From Clostridiales bacterium (GTDB lineage Bacteria > Bacillota > Clostridia > Lachnospirales > Lachnospiraceae), in assembly GCA_029267975.1 (NCBI GenBank), contig JAJUHH010000016.1:1-16383 (forward strand): a stretch of 16,383 bases of DNA, read 5' to 3'. The notes under the pieces were generated by a model, which was given only the letters and a program-made list of their open reading frames with translations, was not told the origin of the DNA and searched no databases. Numbering within the stretch: the first letter of the stretch is position 1; each line of letters begins with the position of its first letter. Below, piece after piece: positions 8,186 through 15,825 of the stretch. The position numbers and the translations under genes are program-made.

Positions 8186-10741
8186 ATGTGGCAGATTAAT
8201 TCCCCCGGGGAAAGGCTCAGCGTAGAAATTATACAAAAGGAAGGCGGCAGTTTATATTATAGTATTAGGAAGGATGGTAATCCGGTCATGGAGGAAAGTT
8301 CCCTTGGGATCATCACCAGCCTTGCTGAATTTGATAAAGGCTTTATATTTGAAAGGATGGAAAGCACCTCGATCCATGAAAGCTATACCCTTCCTGCAGG
8401 CAAAAAATCAGAATATCACAATGATGCCAATGAGATGGCGCTTTATTTTCTCTGTGAGGGATATCCTTTTATCCTACGGCTAAGGGCTTATGAGGAAGGG
8501 GCGGCCTTCCGTTATGAAATTCCTCTGGATGAGGGCTCTGTGCAGATTAAGAAAGAAACAACAGCCTTCTGCTTTGCTGAAGCATTTGACATGCTTTGGC
8601 TGCAGGACTGGATCAAAACCTATGAAGGACCCTATCTATTGCATGAGTGGGATAAGGGCTTAATGGGGCAAGGCTATGGGATGCCGGCACTGTTGCATGA
8701 TAAAAGAAGTGACAGATGGCTCATGGTGAATGAAGCAAATGTACTGAATACCAATGGAAGTTACTGTTCCTGCCATCTGAAGGGCACAGGGGACCATACC
8801 ATGACCATTGCCTTTGCACCGGAAGAAAAGGGGCAGCCCATCGCTTCAAGCTTGCCTTTTCAGTCTCCTTGGAGAATGATTGCGGTGGAAGACAGCCTGG
8901 ATGCTTTGGTAAACAATACCCTGAATTATAACCTTAATCCTTCTTCGGTGATTGAGGATGTAACCTGGATCAAACCCAGTCGTGCGCTGTGGGCCTGGTG
9001 GGAGTATGAAAATGGAGCGCAGCTTTATTCCGAATCAAAGAAGTATGTGGATTTTGCTGCGGCCATGGGCTTTGAAGCGGTTACCCTGGATTGCGGCTGG
9101 GATGCAAGCTGGGTAAAAAAGATCTGCGACTATGCCCACAAAAAGAATGTGCAAATCCATATCTGGACCGGTATGCAGCGCATAGATACCTATGAGAAGG
9201 CCAAGGAGCTTATTCCACTCTGGGCTAGCTGGGGTGTTGATGGATTAAAAGTGGATTTCTTTGAAAACGACTCCCGTCATACCATGTGGCAATATCATAT
9301 GATTGCAGACCTGATGATCAAGCATAAGCTCATGATCAACTTCCATGGCTCAACCAAGCCTATGGGGGAAGGGCGTACCTGGCCGAATTTCTTAACTGCA
9401 GAAGGGATTATGGGACTGGAGCATTACAAATGGAGCGATATGCCTAATGCAGAACATAACTGCACCGTTCCTTTTACCAGAAATGTAGCAGGCCCCATGG
9501 ATTATACCCCGCTAGGCTTATCCAATCGCAATCGAAACACCACACCCGGTCATCAGCTTGCCTTACCGCTTGTATTTTATTCCGGCATCACCCATTATGC
9601 CATGTCCTTGTTTTATCTGGAAGCTTGGAATGGTACAAGATTTTTACGCCGGACCTATCCTGTCTATGATGGTGTCAAAGTTCTTTCCGGCTTCCCGGGC
9701 AATCATGCAGCCATCATGAGGAACAAAGGGCAGGAATGGTTTGTCGGTGTGATTACGGCACCCAAGCAGACCATTGAGTTAACCATGGATTTCCTGCCGG
9801 AGGGAAGCTTTGAAGCAGAGATCTACGAAGATGACGATAAGGGTGAAATGATAAAGATAAGAACAATGACGGTCACCAAAAACACAGTGATCACGCTCAA
9901 TCTGTTGAATGCAGGCGGAGCAGCCCTCTATATTGCTAAGACGATCGAAGAGCCGAGAAAGGGGATATGCTCAGGCTATATGACAGAAGGGATAGAATTC
10001 ATGGCATCAGAAGCAAAAGCGATAAAGGGCAGTGAGATTGTCCATTGGAATCAGGACCTGAAAGGGCTGCAGCTACTGGGAGGGGCAGAGCTTGTCTTAA
10101 AGGTGCCGGAGACAAAAGCCTATACCTTACGTCTTTTTTATACAGCAGAACAAGCTTGGAAGCTTTCAGTTACCAATGGCATCAGTACAGCGCAGGCTCA
10201 TATGCCGGCAAGCAAATCCAATAAGGTATTTATCAGCCATGAACTGACGGTTCGGCTGAGCAAAGGTGAGAATAAGCTGAGGATCAAGCGGGTATCAGGT
10301 TTTGTACCTGCCATACATAAATTCTGTCTGATCGATAACAGTCCTGCGGTAACCATCACACTGGGCGCCGAGGCGGCAGTTTTAACAAATGGAGCAGAAC
10401 TGATCACCTGCGCAACAGGGGAATATGAAGCGGTAGGTCTTGGATACGAGGCCGAAATGATCTTCGAAGACATCTATCTGCCGGAAACAGGCGATTATAT
10501 CCTAAACATCGGCTATTGTGGTGGAGACAGCCGGGATATATGTATCGAAGCCAATGGAGATACCTTGGTGAAGACCTACTTACATAGCACCAGCGGGTGG
10601 TTCTTCCCTGTCTGGGATAATTATGAGGGCAAGGAAGTAGTGATCAAACTGCAAAAAGGAAAGAACAGGATTCGTTTATATCATCCAAAGGGGACCATGT
10701 CCCACATCCGTAATATATCATTAACGCCTGACGACCAATAA
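8186..10741 (+). CDS. Glycoside hydrolase family 97, retaining alpha-galactosidase-like, with C-terminal extension
   Basis: This 851-residue enzyme probably cleaves alpha-linked sugars from the imported oligosaccharide. An N-terminal beta-sandwich domain (about 1-260) is followed by a TIM barrel from about residue 262 (ALWAWWEYENG, VTLDCGWD, VDGLKVDFFEND) and a C-terminal beta domain to about 585, the usual GH97 plan. D357 in LKVDFF lies where retaining GH97 enzymes carry the nucleophile Asp; E406 or E412 in TAEGIMGLE are acid/base candidates. This favours an alpha-galactosidase-type enzyme over the inverting SusB-type alpha-glucosidases. Residues 590-851 are an extension with two beta-rich segments (about 595-715 and 720-848); the second resembles CBM35/CBM6-type modules. 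There is no signal peptide, so it should act in the cytoplasm. AAAGGAG precedes the ATG, 20 bases after the permease stop, so it is the last gene of importer operon 1. Exact specificity is uncertain. Confidence 0.85.
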   Translation: MWQINSPGERLSVEIIQKEGGSLYYSIRKDGNPVMEESSLGIITSLAEFDKGFIFERMESTSIHESYTLPAGKKSEYHNDANEMALYFLCEGYPFILRLRAYEEGAAFRYEIPLDEGSVQIKKETTAFCFAEAFDMLWLQDWIKTYEGPYLLHEWDKGLMGQGYGMPALLHDKRSDRWLMVNEANVLNTNGSYCSCHLKGTGDHTMTIAFAPEEKGQPIASSLPFQSPWRMIAVEDSLDALVNNTLNYNLNPSSVIEDVTWIKPSRALWAWWEYENGAQLYSESKKYVDFAAAMGFEAVTLDCGWDASWVKKICDYAHKKNVQIHIWTGMQRIDTYEKAKELIPLWASWGVDGLKVDFFENDSRHTMWQYHMIADLMIKHKLMINFHGSTKPMGEGRTWPNFLTAEGIMGLEHYKWSDMPNAEHNCTVPFTRNVAGPMDYTPLGLSNRNRNTTPGHQLALPLVFYSGITHYAMSLFYLEAWNGTRFLRRTYPVYDGVKVLSGFPGNHAAIMRNKGQEWFVGVITAPKQTIELTMDFLPEGSFEAEIYEDDDKGEMIKIRTMTVTKNTVITLNLLNAGGAALYIAKTIEEPRKGICSGYMTEGIEFMASEAKAIKGSEIVHWNQDLKGLQLLGGAELVLKVPETKAYTLRLFYTAEQAWKLSVTNGISTAQAHMPASKSNKVFISHELTVRLSKGENKLRIKRVSGFVPAIHKFCLIDNSPAVTITLGAEAAVLTNGAELITCATGEYEAVGLGYEAEMIFEDIYLPETGDYILNIGYCGGDSRDICIEANGDTLVKTYLHSTSGWFFPVWDNYEGKEVVIKLQKGKNRIRLYHPKGTMSHIRNISLTPDDQ

Positions 10742-10748
10742 AGATAAA

Positions 10749-10796
10749 TAATAATAAAAAGGCAAACACCATAAGGTGAATGCCTTTTTATTATTA
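10749..10796. terminator. Bidirectional terminator between GH97 and LacI genes
   Basis: TAATAATAAAAAGGCA (10749-10764) is the exact reverse complement of TGCCTTTTTATTATTA (10781-10796), a 16-bp perfect stem. An inner CACC/GGTG stem (10767-10770 with 10775-10778) closes an ATAA loop. The A- and T-rich ends give a U-rich tail on either strand, so it can end transcription of both convergent genes. The repressor stop codon directly abuts it. Confidence 0.92.
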
Positions 10797-11822
10797 CTAA
10801 AGATTGGGATACTGCCTTGGAGAAGCAACAGACTCTCGCTCTATCAGCGCACAGTCCAGCAGCTGTTTATGAGGAAGAGCTTCCCCTTCTAACAGCTTCA
10901 AAAAGGATGCGGCCGCAGCTATCCCTATTTCATAAAGCGGAATGCCTAAGGTAGTAATGGCTGGGGTATTGTAAGCAGAGCAGCTTCTATTATCAAACCC
11001 GATAACAGACAGATCCTCAGGAACTTTCAAACCATGTTTGTGGCAAGCGGCAATAACAGCGCAAGCCATAGAATCGTTCATTGCAAATATTGCAGTGGGC
11101 GGTTCTGCAAGGTCTAAAAGCTTACAGGTCTGCTGATAAGCAAGGTTATAATTCCAATTGCCTGGAAGAATATATTCCGGAGGAAGTGTCAGCCCGGCTT
11201 CCATGATAACAGATTGAAAGCCCATAATACGCTGATGTACAAAATCCTGATCTAATGCTCCTGTAATGATAGCGATACGCTTATGCCCCTGTGAAACAAG
11301 ATGCATAGCAGCAAGACGGGCCGCTTTATAGTTATCATAATCAATGGAATAATCAGACTCTAATGCTGAGCTATAAGCAAAAAGCACGGGGATCTTAATC
11401 ATGGAACGGATAAAAGAAACATTTGGTGAAGCTGCACCGATATAAATCGCACCCCTGGCTCTTGAGGATTCTAAAATCTTCATACTTGAGATAAGCAGCT
11501 GTGTATCATATTGTGAGTGGCTGTAAGTTCTGAGATTGCATAGAGTTATTGTGTATCCTCTTTCATTGAGATAACCGCACACAGCGTCAATAATGGGGGG
11601 TGTACTGAAAGCTTTTATATCTTCGGCAATCACCCCTATGGATTTATAGTCTTGTGATTTCAAACTTTTTGCAGCTATATTCGGGACATAATTCAAGTCA
11701 GACAGTGCTTTTTTCACTTTTTCCTCCGTTTTGGCGGAGACCTTCTTAGTTCCATTCAGTACATGTGAAACAGTAGCTATGGAAACGCCAGCTAATTTTG
11801 CTACGTCATGAATAGTAACCAT
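10797..11822 (-). CDS. LacI-family transcriptional repressor
   Basis: This 341-residue regulator has a classic N-terminal LacI helix-turn-helix (VTIHDVAKLAGVSIATVSHVLNG, about 2-25) and a hinge helix (NIAAKSLKS, about 48-56). A periplasmic-binding-protein-like sensor core follows, with HLVSQGHKRIAIITG, AIFAMNDSMA and LSVIGFDN segments. Length is normal for the family. AAGGAGGAATAT precedes the ATG at 11820-11822. It is convergent with the GH97 gene and divergent from importer 2. A palindromic LacI-type operator lies in its own upstream region and two identical copies lie before importer 2. It therefore probably represses itself and importer 2 until an inducing sugar from that pathway binds. 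The inducer is not readable. Confidence 0.94.
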   Translation of the reverse strand: MVTIHDVAKLAGVSIATVSHVLNGTKKVSAKTEEKVKKALSDLNYVPNIAAKSLKSQDYKSIGVIAEDIKAFSTPPIIDAVCGYLNERGYTITLCNLRTYSHSQYDTQLLISSMKILESSRARGAIYIGAASPNVSFIRSMIKIPVLFAYSSALESDYSIDYDNYKAARLAAMHLVSQGHKRIAIITGALDQDFVHQRIMGFQSVIMEAGLTLPPEYILPGNWNYNLAYQQTCKLLDLAEPPTAIFAMNDSMACAVIAACHKHGLKVPEDLSVIGFDNRSCSAYNTPAITTLGIPLYEIGIAAAASFLKLLEGEALPHKQLLDCALIERESVASPRQYPNL

Positions 11823-11857
11823 ATATTCCTCCTTATAAGCTATTGTTGATATTTATT

Positions 11858-11869
11858 GAAAAACGTTTA
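11858..11869. promoter_or_regulatory. LacI-type operator O1 (upstream of the repressor gene)
   Basis: GAAAAACGTTTA contains the palindromic core AAACGTTT with the central CpG typical of LacI-family operators. It lies 36 bases upstream of the repressor start codon. On the minus strand it would fall in the spacer between a weak -35 TTGAAC and a weak -10 TAAATA, a good position for autorepression. The promoter boxes themselves are uncertain. Confidence 0.75.
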
Positions 11870-11989
11870 TCTGTTCAAAATGAGCATAATTCTTTATTAT
11901 GCATAGCTTAGCTTATATTAAAAGGATTTTCAAGTATTATTTTAAACAATGGCCGGTAGCTATAAAATAAAAAATTAATAATTAACTAA

Positions 11990-12019
11990 TTGACAAAGAT
12001 ATTATGGGTATGTTAACCT
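11990..12019 (+). promoter_or_regulatory. Predicted promoter of importer 2
   Basis: A perfect -35 TTGACA (11990-11995) is followed after 18 bases by a weak -10 TAACCT (12014-12019), which has an extended TG element at 12011-12012. The predicted start near 12026 falls at the edge of operator O2. It would leave a leader RNA of about 180 bases. Confidence 0.5.
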
Positions 12020-12026
12020 AAATAAG

Positions 12027-12038
12027 GAAAAACGTTTA
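12027..12038. promoter_or_regulatory. LacI-type operator O2 (predicted start of importer 2 mRNA)
   Basis: This is an exact 12-base copy of GAAAAACGTTTA with the AAACGTTT core centred at 12033/12034, 169 bases from O1. It directly follows the predicted promoter, a classical place for repression. Confidence 0.78.
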
Positions 12039-12090
12039 ACTAATGCATGGCGTATGAAGTTAAAAAAATGTATAGCAAAACCAAGTAATA

Positions 12091-12128
12091 CAGCAACATA
12101 TTGTTAAATACTAACAATATGTATGCTG
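12091..12128. repeat. Long inverted repeat in the predicted leader of importer 2
   Basis: ACATATTGTTA (12096-12106) and TAACAATATGT (12112-12122) are perfect 11-bp arms around a five-base spacer. CAGC (12091-12094) and GCTG (12125-12128) extend the pairing past a small bulge. No T tract follows, so it is not a simple terminator. It may be an RNA hairpin or a DNA binding site for a second regulator. Confidence 0.8.
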
Positions 12129-12135
12129 AATTACA

Positions 12136-12147
12136 GAAAAACGTTTA
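12136..12147. promoter_or_regulatory. LacI-type operator O3 (leader of importer 2)
   Basis: This is the third exact copy of GAAAAACGTTTA, core centred at 12142/12143, 109 bases after O2 and 62 bases before the first permease start. Being downstream of the predicted transcription start, it could act as a roadblock or as a partner for looping with O2 or O1. The rest of the 11823-12209 gap is AT-rich; I see no gene with a ribosome binding site there. Confidence 0.78.
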
Positions 12148-12209
12148 ATGCATAAAAAATAAGATTAAGACGTTATTTCAATTCAATAATGCAATCTTAG
12201 GAGGAGAAT

Positions 12210-13136
12210 GTGAAAGGGAAAAGATTTAAGACGGGGGCATTGTTAAATCAATACTGGAAACATAAAGAGCTCTTTATTTTGCTTGTACCTGCACTGGTTT
12301 TCTACATAATATTTTGCTACATACCAATGCAGGGAATCGTAATTGCCTTCAAGGACTATAAGCTAATGCAAGGCATATGGGGAAGTAAATGGGTAGGATT
12401 AGCTAATTTTAAAGAATTATTTTCAACGCCTAGTTTTTTTGAAATTCTTAAAAATACGGTATGGATTAGTTTTTTGAGGTTAGTGTTCGGTTTTCCGGCA
12501 CCTATCATATTGGCTCTTATATTAAATGAGGTGAAGCATGCCAGATATAAAAAGGTGGTGCAAACAATAAGTTACCTACCGCACTTTCTATCCTGGGTTA
12601 TTCTGGCCGGAGTATTCCAACAGTTGTTATCACCGTCCTCAGGGCCTGTAAATGCGATTTTAACTAAGTTTGGTATAGGACAGATTTATTTTTTGGGTGA
12701 TCCGAGATGGTTTGTGTTTACAATCATCACTACCGGTATTTGGCAAGGGGTTGGTTGGGGTACAGTAATATACCTGGCTGCTATCGCTGGTATTGATCCG
12801 CAAATGTATGAGGCTGTAATGCTTGACGGTGCCGGAAGATGGAAGCAGATGCGCTATATTACCCTACCCTGTCTCGTACCAACAATAACAATCATCTTAA
12901 TCCTCAATACCGGAGGGATTTTGAATGCGGGCTTTGACCAAATAATGAATATGTATAATGAAGGTGTTTATAAGGTCGGCGATATCATTGATACCTATGT
13001 ATATCGACGAGGTCTGGAGGGAATGCAATACAGCTTTTCGACAGCTGTCAATCTGTTCAAAAATGTAATCGGCCTCGGATTTGTAATATTAACGAATAGT
13101 ATCGCAAAGAAGATGGGGGATTCTTCCCTATGGTAG
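12210..13136 (+). CDS. lplB: ABC importer 2 permease, LplB-like
   Basis: This 308-residue permease is a clear paralogue of the one at 6366-7265. Shared segments include GSKWVGLANF, KKVVQTISYLPHFLSWVILAG and LNAGFDQI. About six membrane helices are visible, the first near 21-41. The EAA loop is YEAVMLDGAGRW (E201, A202, G207). The start is a GTG at 12210 after AGGAGG (12199-12204). An ATG at 12208 overlaps it but is followed at once by TGA, so it cannot be the start of this protein. It is the first gene of importer operon 2, where permeases precede the binding protein, unlike importer 1. Confidence 0.93.
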   Translation: MKGKRFKTGALLNQYWKHKELFILLVPALVFYIIFCYIPMQGIVIAFKDYKLMQGIWGSKWVGLANFKELFSTPSFFEILKNTVWISFLRLVFGFPAPIILALILNEVKHARYKKVVQTISYLPHFLSWVILAGVFQQLLSPSSGPVNAILTKFGIGQIYFLGDPRWFVFTIITTGIWQGVGWGTVIYLAAIAGIDPQMYEAVMLDGAGRWKQMRYITLPCLVPTITIILILNTGGILNAGFDQIMNMYNEGVYKVGDIIDTYVYRRGLEGMQYSFSTAVNLFKNVIGLGFVILTNSIAKKMGDSSLW

Positions 13137-13150
13137 GAGGAGCTGGAAGG

Positions 13151-14038
13151 ATGAATTTGAGGAGAAAAAACCAACATGTAAATAAGATTAAGATATCAGA
13201 TATGGTGATTTACCTTTTCCTGGCATTGTTTTCTTTGACAATACTATTCCCATTCTGGAATCTATTCGTAAAATCCATCAGCGCCGCTGATGCCGGTATT
13301 GTTGATGCGCTTCAAATGTGGCCTAAGAAGATATCTTCCTTTAATTATAAATATGTTCTTACAAACCGTTACATATGGTCCGGCTATAGAGAGACAATCC
13401 TCAGGGCATCTGTCGGAACAGTGCTGAGCGTAACGGTAACTGCAATGGGAGCATACGCATTATCAAAGAAAAATCTGCCTAACCGTAATCTGTGGACAAC
13501 GGTAGTCTTGATCCCTATGTTTTTTTCCGGAGGTATGATACCGTCCTATTTATGGATGGTTGATCTTCATTTGATTAATAATCGATTAGCCTTGATTTTA
13601 CCTGGATTGGTCAGCTCTTATAATCTGATTATCATGAGAAACTTTTTTATGGCAATTCCGGATAGTTTGGAGGAATCTGCGAAAATAGACGGAGCAGGGA
13701 GTATTCGTATATTTTTCAGTATTGTAATTCCGATTTCAAAGGCTGTATTGGCCACCGTTGGATTGTGGGTATTGGTTGGACATTGGAACGCATGGTTTGA
13801 TGCCATGATCTATATGCGTGATGCTGACAAGCTGCCTTTGCAAGTTGTGCTGCGCCGAATATTATTGGAAGGGACACAACAGATGATGGATCTGAATAGT
13901 ACAGACACAAATCATATCACTCCTGATACCTTAAAGGCTGCAACAACTTTTGTGTGCATGCTGCCAATCATGTGTGTCTATCCCTTTGTCCAGAAATATT
14001 TTGTGAAAGGTGTTATCATTGGGTCGTTAAAAGGGTAA
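13151..14038 (+). CDS. ytcP: ABC importer 2 permease, YtcP-like
   Basis: This 295-residue second permease of importer 2 is paralogous to the one at 7281-8165. The N-terminal helix spans about 20-40, and the EAA loop reads LEESAKIDGAG (E175, S176, A177, G181), with Ser for the first Ala. The C-terminus KGVIIGSLKG is typical. The ATG at 13151 follows AGGAGGAGC (13135-13143) at good distance. An earlier in-frame ATG at 13130 overlaps the upstream gene and lacks a ribosome binding site, so I use 13151. The gap to the upstream stop is 14 bases, indicating cotranscription. Confidence 0.92.
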   Translation: MNLRRKNQHVNKIKISDMVIYLFLALFSLTILFPFWNLFVKSISAADAGIVDALQMWPKKISSFNYKYVLTNRYIWSGYRETILRASVGTVLSVTVTAMGAYALSKKNLPNRNLWTTVVLIPMFFSGGMIPSYLWMVDLHLINNRLALILPGLVSSYNLIIMRNFFMAIPDSLEESAKIDGAGSIRIFFSIVIPISKAVLATVGLWVLVGHWNAWFDAMIYMRDADKLPLQVVLRRILLEGTQQMMDLNSTDTNHITPDTLKAATTFVCMLPIMCVYPFVQKYFVKGVIIGSLKG

Positions 14039-14088
14039 CTATAAACAATGCGCATTGCGTTGTAATAAAAGAGGTGAGGGGTAAAGTG

Positions 14089-15741
14089 ATGAGAAAGAAA
14101 GTTGTTAGTATTTTAATGATTGCTGTGCTATGTACCATGCTCTTTAGTGCTTGCAGCAGCAAGGGAACAAGCAATGAATCAAATGGTGAATCTGTGGTAA
14201 GCGGTAATGTGACAAATGAAACCAAGGGTGGAGTGACATCTGAAACCGAAGCTCCAAAACATTATGAGTATAGCATGGCTATGCGTAATTTTGGTCCCTG
14301 GGATGAAAATCCGGAGATGCTTGTAAGATGGGAAGAGGAGTACAATGCAGACTTTAATCTGGTGTATGTAGAAGATGCACAGGGAGCAGACCAAATTAAT
14401 TTAATGGTTGCATCCGGTGAGATTCCTGATGTAATGCAATACGTTGATATGAATAAGTACTATCAGGATGGTATTATCGGTGGATGGACGGAAGAGTTCT
14501 TCAGAGAGCACGCACCTAATCTGTCCAAGTACATAGACGAAACCGATCCGAGTGCATGGCAGATTGCAAAATTTGATGGTGAATTAATGTATAGTATCCC
14601 TTGTTTTCGTTTATATGATACGATTGCAACTCCAGTCGTGTGGAGAACGGACTGGTTGAAGAATGTTGGTATTGAGAATATACCAAGAACCTTAGACGAA
14701 TTCGAAGATGCTTTCTATAAGTTTGCGAAGAATGATCCGGATGGTAATGGTAAAAATGATACCTATGGTTTATCCCAAACAGGTGTTCGTACAATTTATG
14801 GAGCCTTCGGAAGTTATAGAGGTAAATGGCTTCTGGATGAGAATGGGCAGGTTGTATACGGTGACGTTAAGCCAGAGATGAAACAAGCTTTGGAGTATCT
14901 AAGCAAGTGGTATGCTGATGGAGTGATAGATCCTGAGTTTATAACAGGTGAGAATGAAGGTGGATACTGGGCCATAACCCATAAGTTTTTAAACAATAAG
15001 ATTGGCTATACCAATATGGGATCATTCTATCACTGGCTTCCGGATATGTCACAGTATAAGAATGGAACAGCGATCGGCGAGATGACTGCTCAGTGGAAAA
15101 ACTCAGGGAATACCGGTACCTATGCTATGGGATATGCACCGGAGGGACCGAATGGTCACAAAGGTACTGATCAGGCTGACTTTAGAAAGCTGAGAACAGT
15201 ATTCTCGGCAGACTTGGTGAAAGATCAGGAGAGATTTGGGCGTCTGTTAGAGATTATCGATGATATGAATTGCAGCTCTGTTGAACGGTCTGTGGAGGTA
15301 AATCGTGGTACCATAGGCGTATATTCGGATATTATTGATTTTGAAGGAAAGAAGGCCTTTGTTGCAATCGGCGATGCGAAAGAAGCGACTTCTCTGAATG
15401 CATTCTGCAGTACAATGGGAGCGGCCAATACATTTGCTTTTATTGAAGAGGGAGGTAATCTGGAATATCAAAAGGTAGCATATGCTCAGCAATTCGTATG
15501 GGCAGATGAAGAGTTCAAGGATAAGAATAATGGTTATGTCAGTGTGATATTTAAAACACCTGAATCGAGAGCAAAGTATGGTGCTGAGCTGGATAAGATT
15601 TTAAATGAAGGCTATATTAGTATTATTACTGGTGATAAGCCATTAAGCTATTTTGATGAGATGGTAGCTAACTGGTATGCTAACGGTGGTGAGCAGATTA
15701 CAAAAGAAGCAAATGAAATATATGCAAATGAACATAAATAA
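14089..15741 (+). CDS. ABC importer 2 solute-binding lipoprotein
   Basis: This 550-residue extracellular sugar-binding lipoprotein completes importer 2. The signal peptide ends in the lipobox LFSAC with lipid-anchored Cys 22, followed by a Ser/Thr/Gly/Glu-rich linker (about 23-57). An EF-hand-like loop DPDGNGKND (D216, D218, N220, D224) matches the one in the importer 1 protein, supporting common ancestry, although overall identity looks low by eye. Many Trp and Tyr residues fit carbohydrate binding. The ATG at 14089 is chosen because the signal peptide starts there (MRKK) and GAGGTGAGGGG (14071-14081) precedes it; the longer upstream open frame overlaps the permease gene. The ligand is unknown, and probably differs from importer 1 because the two systems have different regulators and enzymes. 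Confidence 0.92.
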   Translation: MRKKVVSILMIAVLCTMLFSACSSKGTSNESNGESVVSGNVTNETKGGVTSETEAPKHYEYSMAMRNFGPWDENPEMLVRWEEEYNADFNLVYVEDAQGADQINLMVASGEIPDVMQYVDMNKYYQDGIIGGWTEEFFREHAPNLSKYIDETDPSAWQIAKFDGELMYSIPCFRLYDTIATPVVWRTDWLKNVGIENIPRTLDEFEDAFYKFAKNDPDGNGKNDTYGLSQTGVRTIYGAFGSYRGKWLLDENGQVVYGDVKPEMKQALEYLSKWYADGVIDPEFITGENEGGYWAITHKFLNNKIGYTNMGSFYHWLPDMSQYKNGTAIGEMTAQWKNSGNTGTYAMGYAPEGPNGHKGTDQADFRKLRTVFSADLVKDQERFGRLLEIIDDMNCSSVERSVEVNRGTIGVYSDIIDFEGKKAFVAIGDAKEATSLNAFCSTMGAANTFAFIEEGGNLEYQKVAYAQQFVWADEEFKDKNNGYVSVIFKTPESRAKYGAELDKILNEGYISIITGDKPLSYFDEMVANWYANGGEQITKEANEIYANEHK

Positions 15742-15767
15742 AAAATTACATAAGCAATAATACAGCG

Positions 15768-15796
15768 AAGGAGACGTGCTGCTCGTCTCCTTTTCT
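15768..15796 (+). terminator. Weak terminator or attenuating hairpin before the GH43-like gene
   Basis: AAGGAGACG (15768-15776) pairs with CGTCTCCTT (15784-15792), a 9-bp stem with a seven-base loop. The T tract is short and interrupted (TTTTCT), so termination is probably partial. It lies between the binding-protein stop and the next start codon, with only about 30 bases left before that gene. Confidence 0.75.
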
Positions 15797-15825
15797 GTGA
15801 AAACATGATAATGGAGGAAATAAAC

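Noticed and set aside
12047..12088. Possible 13-residue leader peptide (MAYEVKKMYSKTK) just before the leader hairpin
   Set aside because: No ribosome binding site precedes the ATG and no runs of a regulatory amino acid are present; short frames like this are expected by chance.
11823..12209. Riboswitch in the control region before importer 2
   Set aside because: Apart from one simple hairpin I see no conserved multi-stem aptamer or switching terminator; protein operators account for the main signals.
13954..14088. Longer version of the importer 2 binding protein starting inside the permease gene
   Set aside because: The added residues overlap the permease frame and would bury the lipoprotein signal peptide that begins at 14089.
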